Shown here in pieces: positions 36,955-45,531 of a stretch of 64,000 bases of DNA. Below the pieces are notes generated by a model, which did no database searches, was not told where the DNA came from, and saw only the letters and a program-made list of their open reading frames with translations. Position 1 is the first letter of the stretch. The number at the start of each line of letters is the position of its first letter. This DNA comes from CAYPAV01 sp964408805 (GTDB lineage Bacteria > Pseudomonadota > Alphaproteobacteria > UBA8366), in the NCBI GenBank assembly GCA_964408805.1, contig CAYPAV010000020.1:22283-86282 (forward strand), given 5' to 3'. A program made the position numbers and the translations under genes.

Positions 36955-38763
36955 TCACGCGCCGGCGGCCGATGCCGCGGATCCGAATATGGCGGCGCCG
37001 TCCTCGAACTGCATTCGACAATGCTCTGCGTAGAGGCCGCCCTTGGCCAGGAGTTCGAGATGAGAGCCGCTTTCGATCACCCGGCCACCGTCCATCACGT
37101 ATATTCGGTCCGCCGTCGTCACCGTCGAGAGACGATGCGCGATGACGATCGTCGTCCGGCCCTCCATCAGGCGCGCGAGGGCGGTCTGCACTTGTCGTTC
37201 GGACTCCGCGTCGAGCGCGGAAGTGGCTTCATCGAGAAGCAGAATGGGCGCGTTTTTCAGCATTGCACGCGCAATGGACAGGCGCTGGCGCTGGCCGCCC
37301 GACAGCCGCAAACCGCGTTCGCCGATCATGGAATCGTAACCGTCGGAAAGCTCCTGGATGAAGTCGTGCGCCGCCGCCGCCTTCGCCGCGGCCAGGATTT
37401 CGGCATCGGTCGCGTCCCGGCGTCCATAGGCGATATTCGCGCGGACGGTGTCGTTGAAGAGCGTGACCTCCTGACTGACCAGGGCAATGGCGCCGCGCAG
37501 CGAGGCGAGGGTGACATCACGCACGTCCTGTCCGTCGATCGCGACGACCCCCGTATCGACGTCGTAGAATCGTGGAATGAGGTTCAAGATCGTGGACTTG
37601 CCGGCACCCGAGGGGCCGACGAGTGCGACCGTGGCGCCCGCGGGAATGTCGATGTCGAGATCCGCCAGCGCGGCTTTGTCATCGCCGTAGGAGAACCCGA
37701 TTCCCGACAACGCGACCGCACCGGGTCCGACCGTCAGCGACTCCGCGTCCGGTCGGTCGACGATCGACGGGCGGTAGTCGAGAAGATCGAAGATCCGGTC
37801 GGCCGCGGCCAGACCGAGTTGCAGGCTGGCGTTCAGATTGGCGAGGCTGCGCACCGGTTGATAGGCCATGATCGCGGCCACGAAAAACGCCATGAACTGG
37901 CCCACATTGGTCTCGCCGTGAAGCACTTGGTAACCGCCCCAGGCGAGAATCGCCGCAATTGCGACGCCGCTGAGCGTCTCCAGGATTGGATAGGTCCGCG
38001 AGCGCGTTTTACCGGCCTTGTAAAAGAAATGATAGATCATCTCGAACAGGCCGTGCGCGCGTTCGCGTTCATAGGCCTCGGTGCCATAGGCCTTGACCTG
38101 GCGAACGCCTTTCAAGACATCGTCGAGATAGCTCGTGACTGCGCCGATGGTCTCCTGCGTGTTGGCGGAGACCCGGCGCAGGCGACGACCGATATAGACA
38201 ATCGGGAAAATACTGATCGGCATCGCGACAAGCGCGATGAGCGCCATCCGCCAATTCGTGTGGACCATCACGCCGGCCAGGACGACGACGACGATGGCGT
38301 CGCGGGCGAGACCCGTGAAGGTCTTGACGACGGCATCGCGCAGAAACTGGACGTCGTTGGTGAAACGCGACATCAGCTTGCCGGTGGCATCTTGATGGAT
38401 AAAGGCGAGGTCGGCGCCGATCAGCCGGTCGAACATTTCGTCCTGAAAGGTGACGATGATACGAAGGCCCGTCTTCTGCATCAGCACCGTTTGGACGTAA
38501 TTCGCGCCGCCCTTGATCATCGAAATTACCAGAAAGGCGAGAGGAATGACCCACAGAAGGGATTCGTTCCCCTCGACCAGCAATTTGTTGAGCGCGGGCT
38601 CGATCAGCCGTGCCTGCGCGCCGGTGGCCAGTGCCACGACAATCATTCCGATCACGGCGATGGCAATGGTGCCGACATGATTGCGCAAATAGTTCCGCAT
38701 CAGCCGCTGCACCAAAAGATGAGTCGGCGTGTGCCGTCCGGATTCGTCGACGTTATCGGCCAA
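36955..38763 (-). CDS. msbA: Lipid A export ABC transporter MsbA-like
   Basis: 602 residues. Six membrane segments lie in the first about 330 residues, fused to an ATPase. Walker A is GPSGAGKST, the Q-loop SQEVTLF, the signature LSGGQRQR, Walker B ILLLDEATSALD, and the H-loop AHRLST. As a homodimer it would flip core-lipid A or a phospholipid. Its place at the head of the waaA/lpxK operon supports lipid A as substrate. A general multidrug exporter is the alternative. Confidence 0.9.
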   Translation of the reverse strand: MADNVDESGRHTPTHLLVQRLMRNYLRNHVGTIAIAVIGMIVVALATGAQARLIEPALNKLLVEGNESLLWVIPLAFLVISMIKGGANYVQTVLMQKTGLRIIVTFQDEMFDRLIGADLAFIHQDATGKLMSRFTNDVQFLRDAVVKTFTGLARDAIVVVVLAGVMVHTNWRMALIALVAMPISIFPIVYIGRRLRRVSANTQETIGAVTSYLDDVLKGVRQVKAYGTEAYERERAHGLFEMIYHFFYKAGKTRSRTYPILETLSGVAIAAILAWGGYQVLHGETNVGQFMAFFVAAIMAYQPVRSLANLNASLQLGLAAADRIFDLLDYRPSIVDRPDAESLTVGPGAVALSGIGFSYGDDKAALADLDIDIPAGATVALVGPSGAGKSTILNLIPRFYDVDTGVVAIDGQDVRDVTLASLRGAIALVSQEVTLFNDTVRANIAYGRRDATDAEILAAAKAAAAHDFIQELSDGYDSMIGERGLRLSGGQRQRLSIARAMLKNAPILLLDEATSALDAESERQVQTALARLMEGRTTIVIAHRLSTVTTADRIYVMDGGRVIESGSHLELLAKGGLYAEHCRMQFEDGAAIFGSAASAAGA

Positions 38764-38874
38764 GAAATTACCCTTTTCGCCTCCGGGCGAGGTATATCAC
38801 GACGCGCCGCAAGCGGCCAGCAAACCGGCGCGACCCGGCCGGTCGGTATTCGAATTCTCTTTGCATCCCGGCTA

Positions 38875-38883
38875 TGTTATAAT
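38875..38883 (+). promoter_or_regulatory. Extended -10 promoter element
   Basis: TGTTATAAT is a perfect TGn-TATAAT extended -10, 86 nt before the lipoprotein ATG at 38969. There is no good -35, as is usual for extended -10 promoters. It lies in the divergent gap with msbA. Confidence 0.5.
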
Positions 38884-38968
38884 AGAAATTGTGCCGCGCG
38901 ACCCGTATTGGCCTCGCTGGCCGCTTTTTCTTGAGCGGCCGGGCGGGTTCGAAGACGGAGTATCTGTT

Positions 38969-39439
38969 ATGAAACGGATTGGCATCATCCTCATCGCCCT
39001 TGGTTTGGCGGGTTGTCAGATGGGCGACCGCGACAACAAACTGGCGCTCAGCACGGTCGGCGGCCTCATGCTCGGCGGCGTTGCCGGCTATTTCGGCCGC
39101 AACGGCGATTTCTTCGAGAGCATCACGGTGGCGATGATGTCCGGCGCCGCAGGGGCGCTGGGCGGCTATTATCTTGCCGATCAACTCTTGCCGCCGGACC
39201 GGCAGAAGCTCGACAGTACCGCCTATAACGCCTTGACCAATGCCAAGACCGGGCAATCGATCGATTGGGGCGAGCAGCAGGCGGGGGCGTGGGGCACGAT
39301 CACCCCGACGCGAACCTTTCGGGGCGAGGATGGCAGTCTTTGCCGCGATTATCGCGCCACCATTCATCTTGGCGACCGGGCGGGCGATATCGAGGAGACG
39401 GCCTGCCGTCTCGATGATGGCGCCTGGCGCACGATCTAA
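38969..39439 (+). CDS. Glycine-zipper outer-membrane-type lipoprotein
   Basis: 156 residues with a signal peptide and lipobox LAGC. A glycine-zipper region (GGLMLGGVAGYFG and SGAAGALGGYYLADQL, about 32-72) resembles the 17-kDa rickettsial surface antigen group. The C-terminal domain has GEDGSLCRDYRATIHLGDR and ends GAWRTI, like the family's beta domain. A GGAG site lies 9 nt before the ATG. It probably sits in the outer membrane. It is divergent from msbA. Confidence 0.82.
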   Translation: MKRIGIILIALGLAGCQMGDRDNKLALSTVGGLMLGGVAGYFGRNGDFFESITVAMMSGAAGALGGYYLADQLLPPDRQKLDSTAYNALTNAKTGQSIDWGEQQAGAWGTITPTRTFRGEDGSLCRDYRATIHLGDRAGDIEETACRLDDGAWRTI

Positions 39440-39835
39440 GTCCTCGGCTTGAAGCCGACCGCGCGTCGATATTTCTTAGGAAAAGAAGCGGCCGCGCCAA
39501 AAGGCGCGACCGAAGTCTAGGGAGGAATCGCCCGAAATACGCGAATCCGGCAGGGCCGGCATTCGCGGCGGCATCCCTGGGCAAGGTGATGCTGCACTGC
39601 ACAATATAAGCTGAGCGGCTCTATTTTTCAAGGTGTCCCATTGAAAAATAACGAATAATTAGTATGAAATTAATTTTGCAGCGCCGTTTCGCGTTTTTTA
39701 CTAATCTTAGCCAACCCCCCTGTCGGACATAAGATTCGCGTCCAAACCGGACGCGATACGAAATAATATTGCGCGGTGGGCGTGTTGAAGCGATTCTCAT
39801 GGGTCGCGGTACAAAAAATAAAATCGAGGCCGAAT
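39440..39835. other. Non-coding gap with two dyads
   Basis: I see no credible gene in this 396-nt stretch. It holds a GC-rich hairpin (CGCGCC-AAAA-GGCGCG, 39493-39508) without a following T-run, then an AT-rich part with a perfect 10-bp inverted repeat at 39622-39650. The base composition is visibly lower in GC than in the flanking genes. Confidence 0.6.
39622..39650. promoter_or_regulatory. Perfect 10-bp inverted repeat (possible operator)
   Basis: The arms TATTTTTCAA and TTGAAAAATA are perfectly complementary with a 9-nt centre. The arms are AT-rich, so a regulator site is more likely than a terminator. It lies 186 nt upstream of the amidohydrolase gene. Confidence 0.4.
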
Positions 39836-41065
39836 ATGCAGAACTTGAAAATCGATGGCGAACGGCTCTGGGATAGCCTGATGGAAATGGCCGAAATCGG
39901 CGCCACCGAAAAAGGCGGTGTCCGACGTCTCGCGCTGACCGATCTCGATCGCCAGGCGCGTGACCTGTTCGTCGAATGGTGCGGTGCCGCGGGCTGCAAG
40001 GTCGCGGTCGACGCTATGGGCAATCTCTTCGCGCGGCGGCCCGGCCGGGACGACAGCCTGCCGCCGATCGCCACCGGCAGCCATCTCGACAGTCAGCCGA
40101 CGGGCGGCAAGTTCGACGGCGCCTACGGCGTGCTCGCGGGGCTCGAGGTGCTGCGGACCCTGAACGATGCCGGCATCGAGACGGAGGCCCCCGTCGAAGT
40201 CGTCTGTTGGACCAACGAGGAGGGCTCTCGCTTCGCGCCCTCGATGATCGGATCGGCGGTCTTCGCCGGGGCCAGCGACCTCGCCTTCGGCCATGCCTGC
40301 GCCGATGTCGACGGCAAGACCTTGGGCGGCGAACTCGCCCGGATCGGCTATCTGGGCGACGGCTGCGGCAAACCGCTCGGCGCCTATTTCGAGGCCCATA
40401 TCGAGCAGGGTCCGATCCTCGAGGCGGCGGAAAAGACGGTCGGCGTCGTTACCGGCGCCCAAGGCCAGCGCTGGTATGAAATCACCCTGACGGGCCGCGA
40501 ATCCCATGCCGGGCCGACGCCGATGGCGGTCCGTCGGGACGCCTTGGTGGGTGCTGCCCGGATCGTCGGCGAGGTCAACCGGATGGGCCATGCCTATCAG
40601 CCGGACGCCTGCGCCACGGTCGGCATGATGCAGGTCAGCCCGAACAGCAGGAACGTCATTCCCGGCGAGGTGTTCCTGACGGTCGATCTTCGCCATCCCG
40701 ATGACGCGCGACTGGCCGAGATGGATCGCGAACTCCGCGGGGTCGCGGCGGCGGCGGCCGAATCCCAGAGCCTGGAGATTGCCGTCGAACAGATCATGCA
40801 GTTCGAGGCCCAGCCCTTCGATCCCGAATGCGTGGCATTGGTTCGCGACGGCGCGGCGAAGGCGGGGATTCCCCATCTCGACATCATCAGCGGGGCCGGG
40901 CATGACGCGGTCTATGTCGCCGGGGTGGCCCCGACCGGCATGATCTTCGTGCCCTGCGCCGACGGGATCAGCCACAACGAAATCGAAAGTGCGACGCCCG
41001 AGGACCTGGCCGACGGCTGCCAAGTCCTGCTCCACGCCATCCTAGAGAAGGCGGGGGCGCGTTAA
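39836..41065 (+). CDS. Zn-dependent amidohydrolase (carbamoylase/allantoate amidohydrolase family, M20)
   Basis: 409 residues of the hydantoinase/carbamoylase group. Metal ligands appear in GSHLDSQ, FDGAYG, NEEGSRF, AHIEQGP and the late SHNEIE, all in family order. The dimerisation domain contains GRESHAGPTPM and SPNSRNVIPG. Likely reactions are hydrolysis of N-carbamoyl-L-amino acids, ureidoglycine/allantoate or beta-ureidopropionate, and the sequence alone does not choose. ATG at 39836 has a GAGG site upstream. It is flanked by gaps and is probably monocistronic. Confidence 0.85.
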   Translation: MQNLKIDGERLWDSLMEMAEIGATEKGGVRRLALTDLDRQARDLFVEWCGAAGCKVAVDAMGNLFARRPGRDDSLPPIATGSHLDSQPTGGKFDGAYGVLAGLEVLRTLNDAGIETEAPVEVVCWTNEEGSRFAPSMIGSAVFAGASDLAFGHACADVDGKTLGGELARIGYLGDGCGKPLGAYFEAHIEQGPILEAAEKTVGVVTGAQGQRWYEITLTGRESHAGPTPMAVRRDALVGAARIVGEVNRMGHAYQPDACATVGMMQVSPNSRNVIPGEVFLTVDLRHPDDARLAEMDRELRGVAAAAAESQSLEIAVEQIMQFEAQPFDPECVALVRDGAAKAGIPHLDIISGAGHDAVYVAGVAPTGMIFVPCADGISHNEIESATPEDLADGCQVLLHAILEKAGAR

Positions 41066-41241
41066 GTCAGGGAAAGCGCCAACGAAGGCCGGGCGTCTTT
41101 ATATTCGCTTCTCGCCCCCCTAAACGGACCTTCAACAAGGTTCCATCATTGGACCGCACCTGACCTAAAACGGACTATATAACTAGAGCGCTGATAGTTC
41201 CTATTGTCATACCCAAGCACGGCCCTCGGGATTCGATCTAA

Positions 41242-42831
41242 TTGTCAAGCGAGGAGATTTTGAACGCTCGAGGCATATTTTATGCTTTTGCTCTCTTTCT
41301 CAGTTCAGCCGGCGGACTGGTCGTCGAAATCGTTGCGGGTCGCCTGATCGCCCCTTACGTGGGGATGTCTCTCTATACATGGACGGCGATCATAGCCGTC
41401 GTGCTTGCCGGCCTATCCGTCGGCCATTGGATCGGCGGCAGACTGGCGGGGATCGGGGTTTCGCGACGGTCCCTGGAGAATAGATTAGCCGTCGCCCTGG
41501 CGTTGGCGAGCATCAGCAGCCTTGCCTCGCTTGTTCTCCTGCGGCTCGTGTCGGGATCGTTGTTGACCAGTGGGCTCAGCCCTGTTTCCGTGGTCGTGTC
41601 GCTAACGGCGATTTTGTTTCTGCTCCCGAGCCTGTTCGTCGGCATCGTTGCGCCGGTTCTCACCAAGCTTGCCGTCGATGACGATCCGGCCGATCCCGGC
41701 CCCGTGATCGGGCGCATGTACGCCATCGGTACCTTGGGCAGCATCGCCGGAACCCTGAGCGCGGGATACTATTTCATATCCTGGATCGGCTCCATCGGGA
41801 CAATCCTCGCCGTGGCGGCCACTTACGGCGTTCTCGCCGTTCTGTTCGCGGCTTCCAGCCGATTGCGGCGAGGAGTTTGGACCAGCGCCCTTCTTGGTTT
41901 GCTTGCGGGCGGGATCTTTCTCTCGGGCGAGCCGATCCGGGCGTTCGACTCGCCCTGTACCAGAGAGAGCGATTATTTTTGCATACGCGTCGACGATTTC
42001 ACGCCAGCCGCCGGACGCCCGAGCGCCCTCATGGCGTTGGATCACTTGGTTCACAGCATAAACGACCGAGACGATCCGGAGTTCTTTCACAGCCCTTACG
42101 TTCATTTTGTCGATGAATACACCAAAATACGGTTCGAGGATCATCCCGAGACGCGGCCATTTTCCGCATATTTCATCGGCGGTGGCGGTTATTCGCTGCC
42201 CCGTGCCTGGGCGAAGTCACGACCGGATGCGACGCTGCTGATCGCGGAAATCGACCCCGAGGTAACCGCCGCCGCCCGGAAAGGGATGTGGCTGGACGAT
42301 TCCCACGCCGCAATCGATATTCGTCATCGCGACGGGCGCGCGCTTCTTCAGTCCCTTCCGGCGTTGCCAAGGTTCGACGTCATTTTCGGCGATGCCTTCC
42401 ACGATATTTCTGTCCCGACCCATTTGGTCACGCGGGAGTTTCACCGTGAAATCCGTAAGCGTTTGCGGCCAACCGGCATTTACACCATCAATGTCGTCGA
42501 TCATGGTGGTAAACCGCTTTTCCTCGCCGCTCTGGTTCGAACACTACAATTGGATTTCCCTTTTGTTGAAGTTTGGGCGGGCGAGGACGAACTGGACTTT
42601 GCCGTCGCCGGTACCGGCCACAGGGTCACCTATAACGTCGTTGCGAGCGGCTTGGAGCGCCGACTTACGGGATTGACCTCGCGGGATGGTCCGGGCCGGT
42701 CTTGGCGGCAATGGCCAATAAAGGAAATATTTCAACGTGCCGGGGAGGGCACGTTGATCCTCACGGACGATTTTGCGCCGGTCGATAGGCTCATGTTGAA
42801 AGTGCTGATGGCGCGGGACGATCCCGCGTGA
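41242..42831 (+). CDS. Membrane-anchored spermidine-synthase-like protein
   Basis: 529 residues. The N-terminal half has about seven hydrophobic segments and a G-x-L-G-S-I-x-G-T loop, as in fused MFS/spermidine-synthase proteins. The C-terminal half is a Rossmann methyltransferase-like domain with YFIGGGGYSLPRAW, LIAEIDPEVTAAA and a DVIFGDAFHD acidic motif in place of the synthase active site. True polyamine synthesis is doubtful. The start is taken as TTG 41242. A TTG at 41260 has GAGGAG too close. The function is unknown. Confidence 0.75.
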   Translation: MSSEEILNARGIFYAFALFLSSAGGLVVEIVAGRLIAPYVGMSLYTWTAIIAVVLAGLSVGHWIGGRLAGIGVSRRSLENRLAVALALASISSLASLVLLRLVSGSLLTSGLSPVSVVVSLTAILFLLPSLFVGIVAPVLTKLAVDDDPADPGPVIGRMYAIGTLGSIAGTLSAGYYFISWIGSIGTILAVAATYGVLAVLFAASSRLRRGVWTSALLGLLAGGIFLSGEPIRAFDSPCTRESDYFCIRVDDFTPAAGRPSALMALDHLVHSINDRDDPEFFHSPYVHFVDEYTKIRFEDHPETRPFSAYFIGGGGYSLPRAWAKSRPDATLLIAEIDPEVTAAARKGMWLDDSHAAIDIRHRDGRALLQSLPALPRFDVIFGDAFHDISVPTHLVTREFHREIRKRLRPTGIYTINVVDHGGKPLFLAALVRTLQLDFPFVEVWAGEDELDFAVAGTGHRVTYNVVASGLERRLTGLTSRDGPGRSWRQWPIKEIFQRAGEGTLILTDDFAPVDRLMLKVLMARDDPA

Positions 42832-43086
42832 AGCGCGTTTCGATTCGTAACCTTCGACTGTCGCACCTAATTGACGCAGCCTTGGGACAGAATCCGCCAA
42901 AGTCCGCTTCTGGCGAGGAAGAGCCCAAATTGGCGGCCGGAATTTACGTCCGGTGTCGGGGGATAAGCGGATGTCGATTTCTTGCGTTTCGAGAATCGAA
43001 TACTTGATATCCGCTGTCACGAGGCGAACGAAAGCAAGCCATGATCAGCCGCTTCAGCCGCGACCGACCCGCCAGCAACGATCCCG

Positions 43087-44244
43087 TCAATGCGAAGACG
43101 CCATGGCGGCGAGTGCGTCGGCCAGGCGCTCGAAGTCGCTCATGTCGCAATAGACCTGCGCGGCCAGTCTAGCCCAGAGACGCCCGCTCCGGGACACGAT
43201 GGGAACTTCGATGCAGTGCTGCATCAATAGGGCATCGCGCACGCGTTCGGCGGTTTCCCGTTCAGTTGGAAAGCGATCCGGCAGGGGCGCCAAGGCCATG
43301 CTGCCCGTTACGTCGGGTGCGGGTGCGAGGTCCGGTCCAAAGCGCTGTGCGATCATTGAGGCGGCCCGCAGGACCAGCTCCTGGTTATAAGCTCGCACCC
43401 TCTCGGTTCCGAGTTTCTCCATGAAGCGCACGGCGTCGGGAAAGCAAAGGAACGGGCTGAAGTCCCGCGTGCCGGTCCAATCGAACTCCGCCGCGTAGCC
43501 TTCGTCGAGCTGCCAGGATACGACCGCGGGATGCAGGTCTTCCTGCGCCGCCTCGCTCGCCCAGAGCATGCCGCAGCCGCGCGGCGCGAAATACCACTTG
43601 TGCAGGTTGGCAGCATACCAGTCGCAGCCGAGGGCCGGGATGTCGAGGGTCAGCATTCCCGGCGCATGAGCGCCGTCGACGAGCACTTTCGTGCCATTGT
43701 TGCGGCAGAGTGCGATGATCTCGGACAGCGGCAGGACCAGCGCGGTCTCGGACGTGATATGGTCGACGATGACGAGCCGGGTCCGCGTCGATAAAGCCTC
43801 GGAGAAAGCAGTAACGGCATCCTGGGGGTCGCGCAGCGGGAACGGGATGTCGGCGGCAACCAGCCGGGCGCCGGCCTTTCGGCAGGCATAGGCCGCGGCA
43901 TTCCGAACCGCCCCATAGGTATGGTCGCTGACAAGGACCTCGTCGCCCTCGTCGATGTCGAGCGAGCGCAGTACGGCATTGACGCCCGCCGTCGCGTTGT
44001 CGGTGAAGACGTAGTCGCGGCCGCGGCCGCCGAACAGGTGGGCGGCCAGGTCCGCGGCTTGTCTCAGAGCCGGCTTCAACTCGCGGCGCATGAACCGGGC
44101 GGGCTGGCCTTCGATCTTCCGTCTCAGTGCTTCTTGTGAGGCGAGCACGTCGAGCGGTGTCACGCCCACGGTGCCGTGATTGAGGTACGCAATCTCGGGC
44201 TCCAGCGGCCAGAGCGTCCGAATCTCATGTCCGAAAGTCAACAT
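43087..44244 (-). CDS. Class V aminotransferase-fold PLP enzyme
   Basis: 385 residues. The PLP-binding lysine is in NLHKWYFAPRGCG, and the cofactor aspartate lies in VDGAHAPGM. The conserved TDNATAGVNAVL holds the phosphate. The closest readable family is the isopenicillin-N-epimerase-like group, whose members include cysteine lyases and other C-S or C-N enzymes, so the substrate is undefined. The gene follows ctaA by 21 nt on the same strand. It is not a SufS type: there is no cysteine at the persulfide position. Confidence 0.82.
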   Translation of the reverse strand: MLTFGHEIRTLWPLEPEIAYLNHGTVGVTPLDVLASQEALRRKIEGQPARFMRRELKPALRQAADLAAHLFGGRGRDYVFTDNATAGVNAVLRSLDIDEGDEVLVSDHTYGAVRNAAAYACRKAGARLVAADIPFPLRDPQDAVTAFSEALSTRTRLVIVDHITSETALVLPLSEIIALCRNNGTKVLVDGAHAPGMLTLDIPALGCDWYAANLHKWYFAPRGCGMLWASEAAQEDLHPAVVSWQLDEGYAAEFDWTGTRDFSPFLCFPDAVRFMEKLGTERVRAYNQELVLRAASMIAQRFGPDLAPAPDVTGSMALAPLPDRFPTERETAERVRDALLMQHCIEVPIVSRSGRLWARLAAQVYCDMSDFERLADALAAMASSH

Positions 44245-44265
44245 GTCGCCAGCCTGCCAAAGCCT

Positions 44266-45324
44266 CTATGAACGTCCCCGGCGGCAGGTGTGCAGCGTCC
44301 AAACCGCGGCCGAGAAAATGGCGATGGCGCCCGCCTGGTGGAGAATGCCTAGCGTTGGCGGCACCACGAGCAGGAGGGTCGTGATGCCGAGGCCCGCTTG
44401 CGCCAGGGCGATGACGACAAGACAGGTCGTCGCCCGTCGCCGCCGAGGTACCGGGGCGTTGCCCCGCCGCGCCGCGACCCAGAGGCAGGCGATCGAGAGG
44501 ATCGTCGCATAGGCGAGGATGCGATGGTCGAATTGGATGGTCGGGACCGATTCAAAAAGGGACAGCCACCAGGGGGATAGATCGAACATGTCCTCCGGTA
44601 CAAAACCGCCGTCCATCAAGGGCCAGGTGTTGAAGTCGAAGCCGGCGCCCGTACCCGCCACGAGCCCGCCGGAGAGGATTGTCACGCCGACGATGAAAAC
44701 GACGGCGGCGGCCCAGCGTCGCGCGGCGTCATTGGCGGGCAAGGCGCTCGGCGAGACCCGGCCGAGGACGAGCCACAGCATATAACCGAGGATCAGGAAG
44801 GCGATCGCGAGATGGACCACCAAGCGATATTGGCTCACGTCATGGCGATCGACGAGCCCGCTTTTGACCATCCACCAGCCGATCACGCCCTGCAGCCCGC
44901 CCAGCACAAAGAGCGCGATCAGATGCGGTGTTAGCCCGGCCGGAACCTTGCGGCGGACCAGGAACCATAGGAACGGCAACCCGAAGACGAGACCGATCAG
45001 CCGGCCCCAAAGCCGATGGATGTATTCCCACCAGAAGATCGTCTTGAACTCGCCGATTGTCATGCCGGCATTTTCCAGCCGGTATTCCGATGTCGCGCGA
45101 TAGAGATCGAAGATGCGCCCCCACTCCGCCTCATCCAAGGGGGGTAGCACGCCGATCAGCGGTCGCCACTCGACCATCGAGAGGCCCGATTCGGTGAGCC
45201 GCGTCACCGCGCCGATCAACATCATCGCGACGACCATCAGACAACATAGGACAAGCCACGTGACGATGGGCCGGTCCGATACCGTCGGCGGTGGGATGGC
45301 TTTGTTGGAATCGTCGGCTGTCAT
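44266..45324 (-). CDS. ctaA: Heme A synthase CtaA
   Basis: A 352-residue inner-membrane enzyme with about eight hydrophobic segments, oxidising the methyl group of heme O to give heme A for cytochrome aa3 oxidase. The heme-ligand histidines lie in EYIHRLWGR, VVHLAIAF, FDHRILAYA and ILHQAGAI, and RLTESGLSMVEW is the family signature. ATG at 45324 removes a 16-residue unconserved extension. Confidence 0.94.
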   Translation of the reverse strand: MTADDSNKAIPPPTVSDRPIVTWLVLCCLMVVAMMLIGAVTRLTESGLSMVEWRPLIGVLPPLDEAEWGRIFDLYRATSEYRLENAGMTIGEFKTIFWWEYIHRLWGRLIGLVFGLPFLWFLVRRKVPAGLTPHLIALFVLGGLQGVIGWWMVKSGLVDRHDVSQYRLVVHLAIAFLILGYMLWLVLGRVSPSALPANDAARRWAAAVVFIVGVTILSGGLVAGTGAGFDFNTWPLMDGGFVPEDMFDLSPWWLSLFESVPTIQFDHRILAYATILSIACLWVAARRGNAPVPRRRRATTCLVVIALAQAGLGITTLLLVVPPTLGILHQAGAIAIFSAAVWTLHTCRRGRS

Positions 45325-45465
45325 GATCCGACCATACGAGATCGGCGCGCGGTCCAACAATGGGGAAATCATCGGAGTCGGGAGAGTGGTGTTTCGATGG
45401 AAATGATATAAAACAGTTTAAAGAATGCGTAATACAAATAATAACAGAAAAATACTGTTTTTAAA

Positions 45466-45493
45466 TTGACAAAACATAGATGAATCGTATTTA
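45466..45493 (+). promoter_or_regulatory. Sigma-70-like promoter of the sulfite-reduction operon
   Basis: A consensus TTGACA (45466-45471) is followed after 16 nt by TATTTA (45488-45493), in a strikingly AT-rich stretch 38 nt before the methyltransferase ATG at 45532. An 8-bp inverted repeat, AAAACAGT (45410-45417) with ACTGTTTT (45454-45461), lies just upstream of the -35. Confidence 0.55.
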
Positions 45494-45531
45494 TCAACCA
45501 AGCAACTCATTCACACGGGGACAGGCTGGCC

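Noticed and set aside
37021..38934. 637-aa open frame on the plus strand
   Set aside because: Antisense to msbA, whose ABC motifs are unmistakable.
39493..39508. CGCGCC-AAAA-GGCGCG hairpin as a Rho-independent terminator
   Set aside because: A good stem, but no T-run follows on either strand, so I list it only within the gap description.
41122..41175. Two AAACGGAC direct repeats before the membrane-anchored synthase-like gene
   Set aside because: Spacing of 46 bp does not match a helical turn and the repeat is short.
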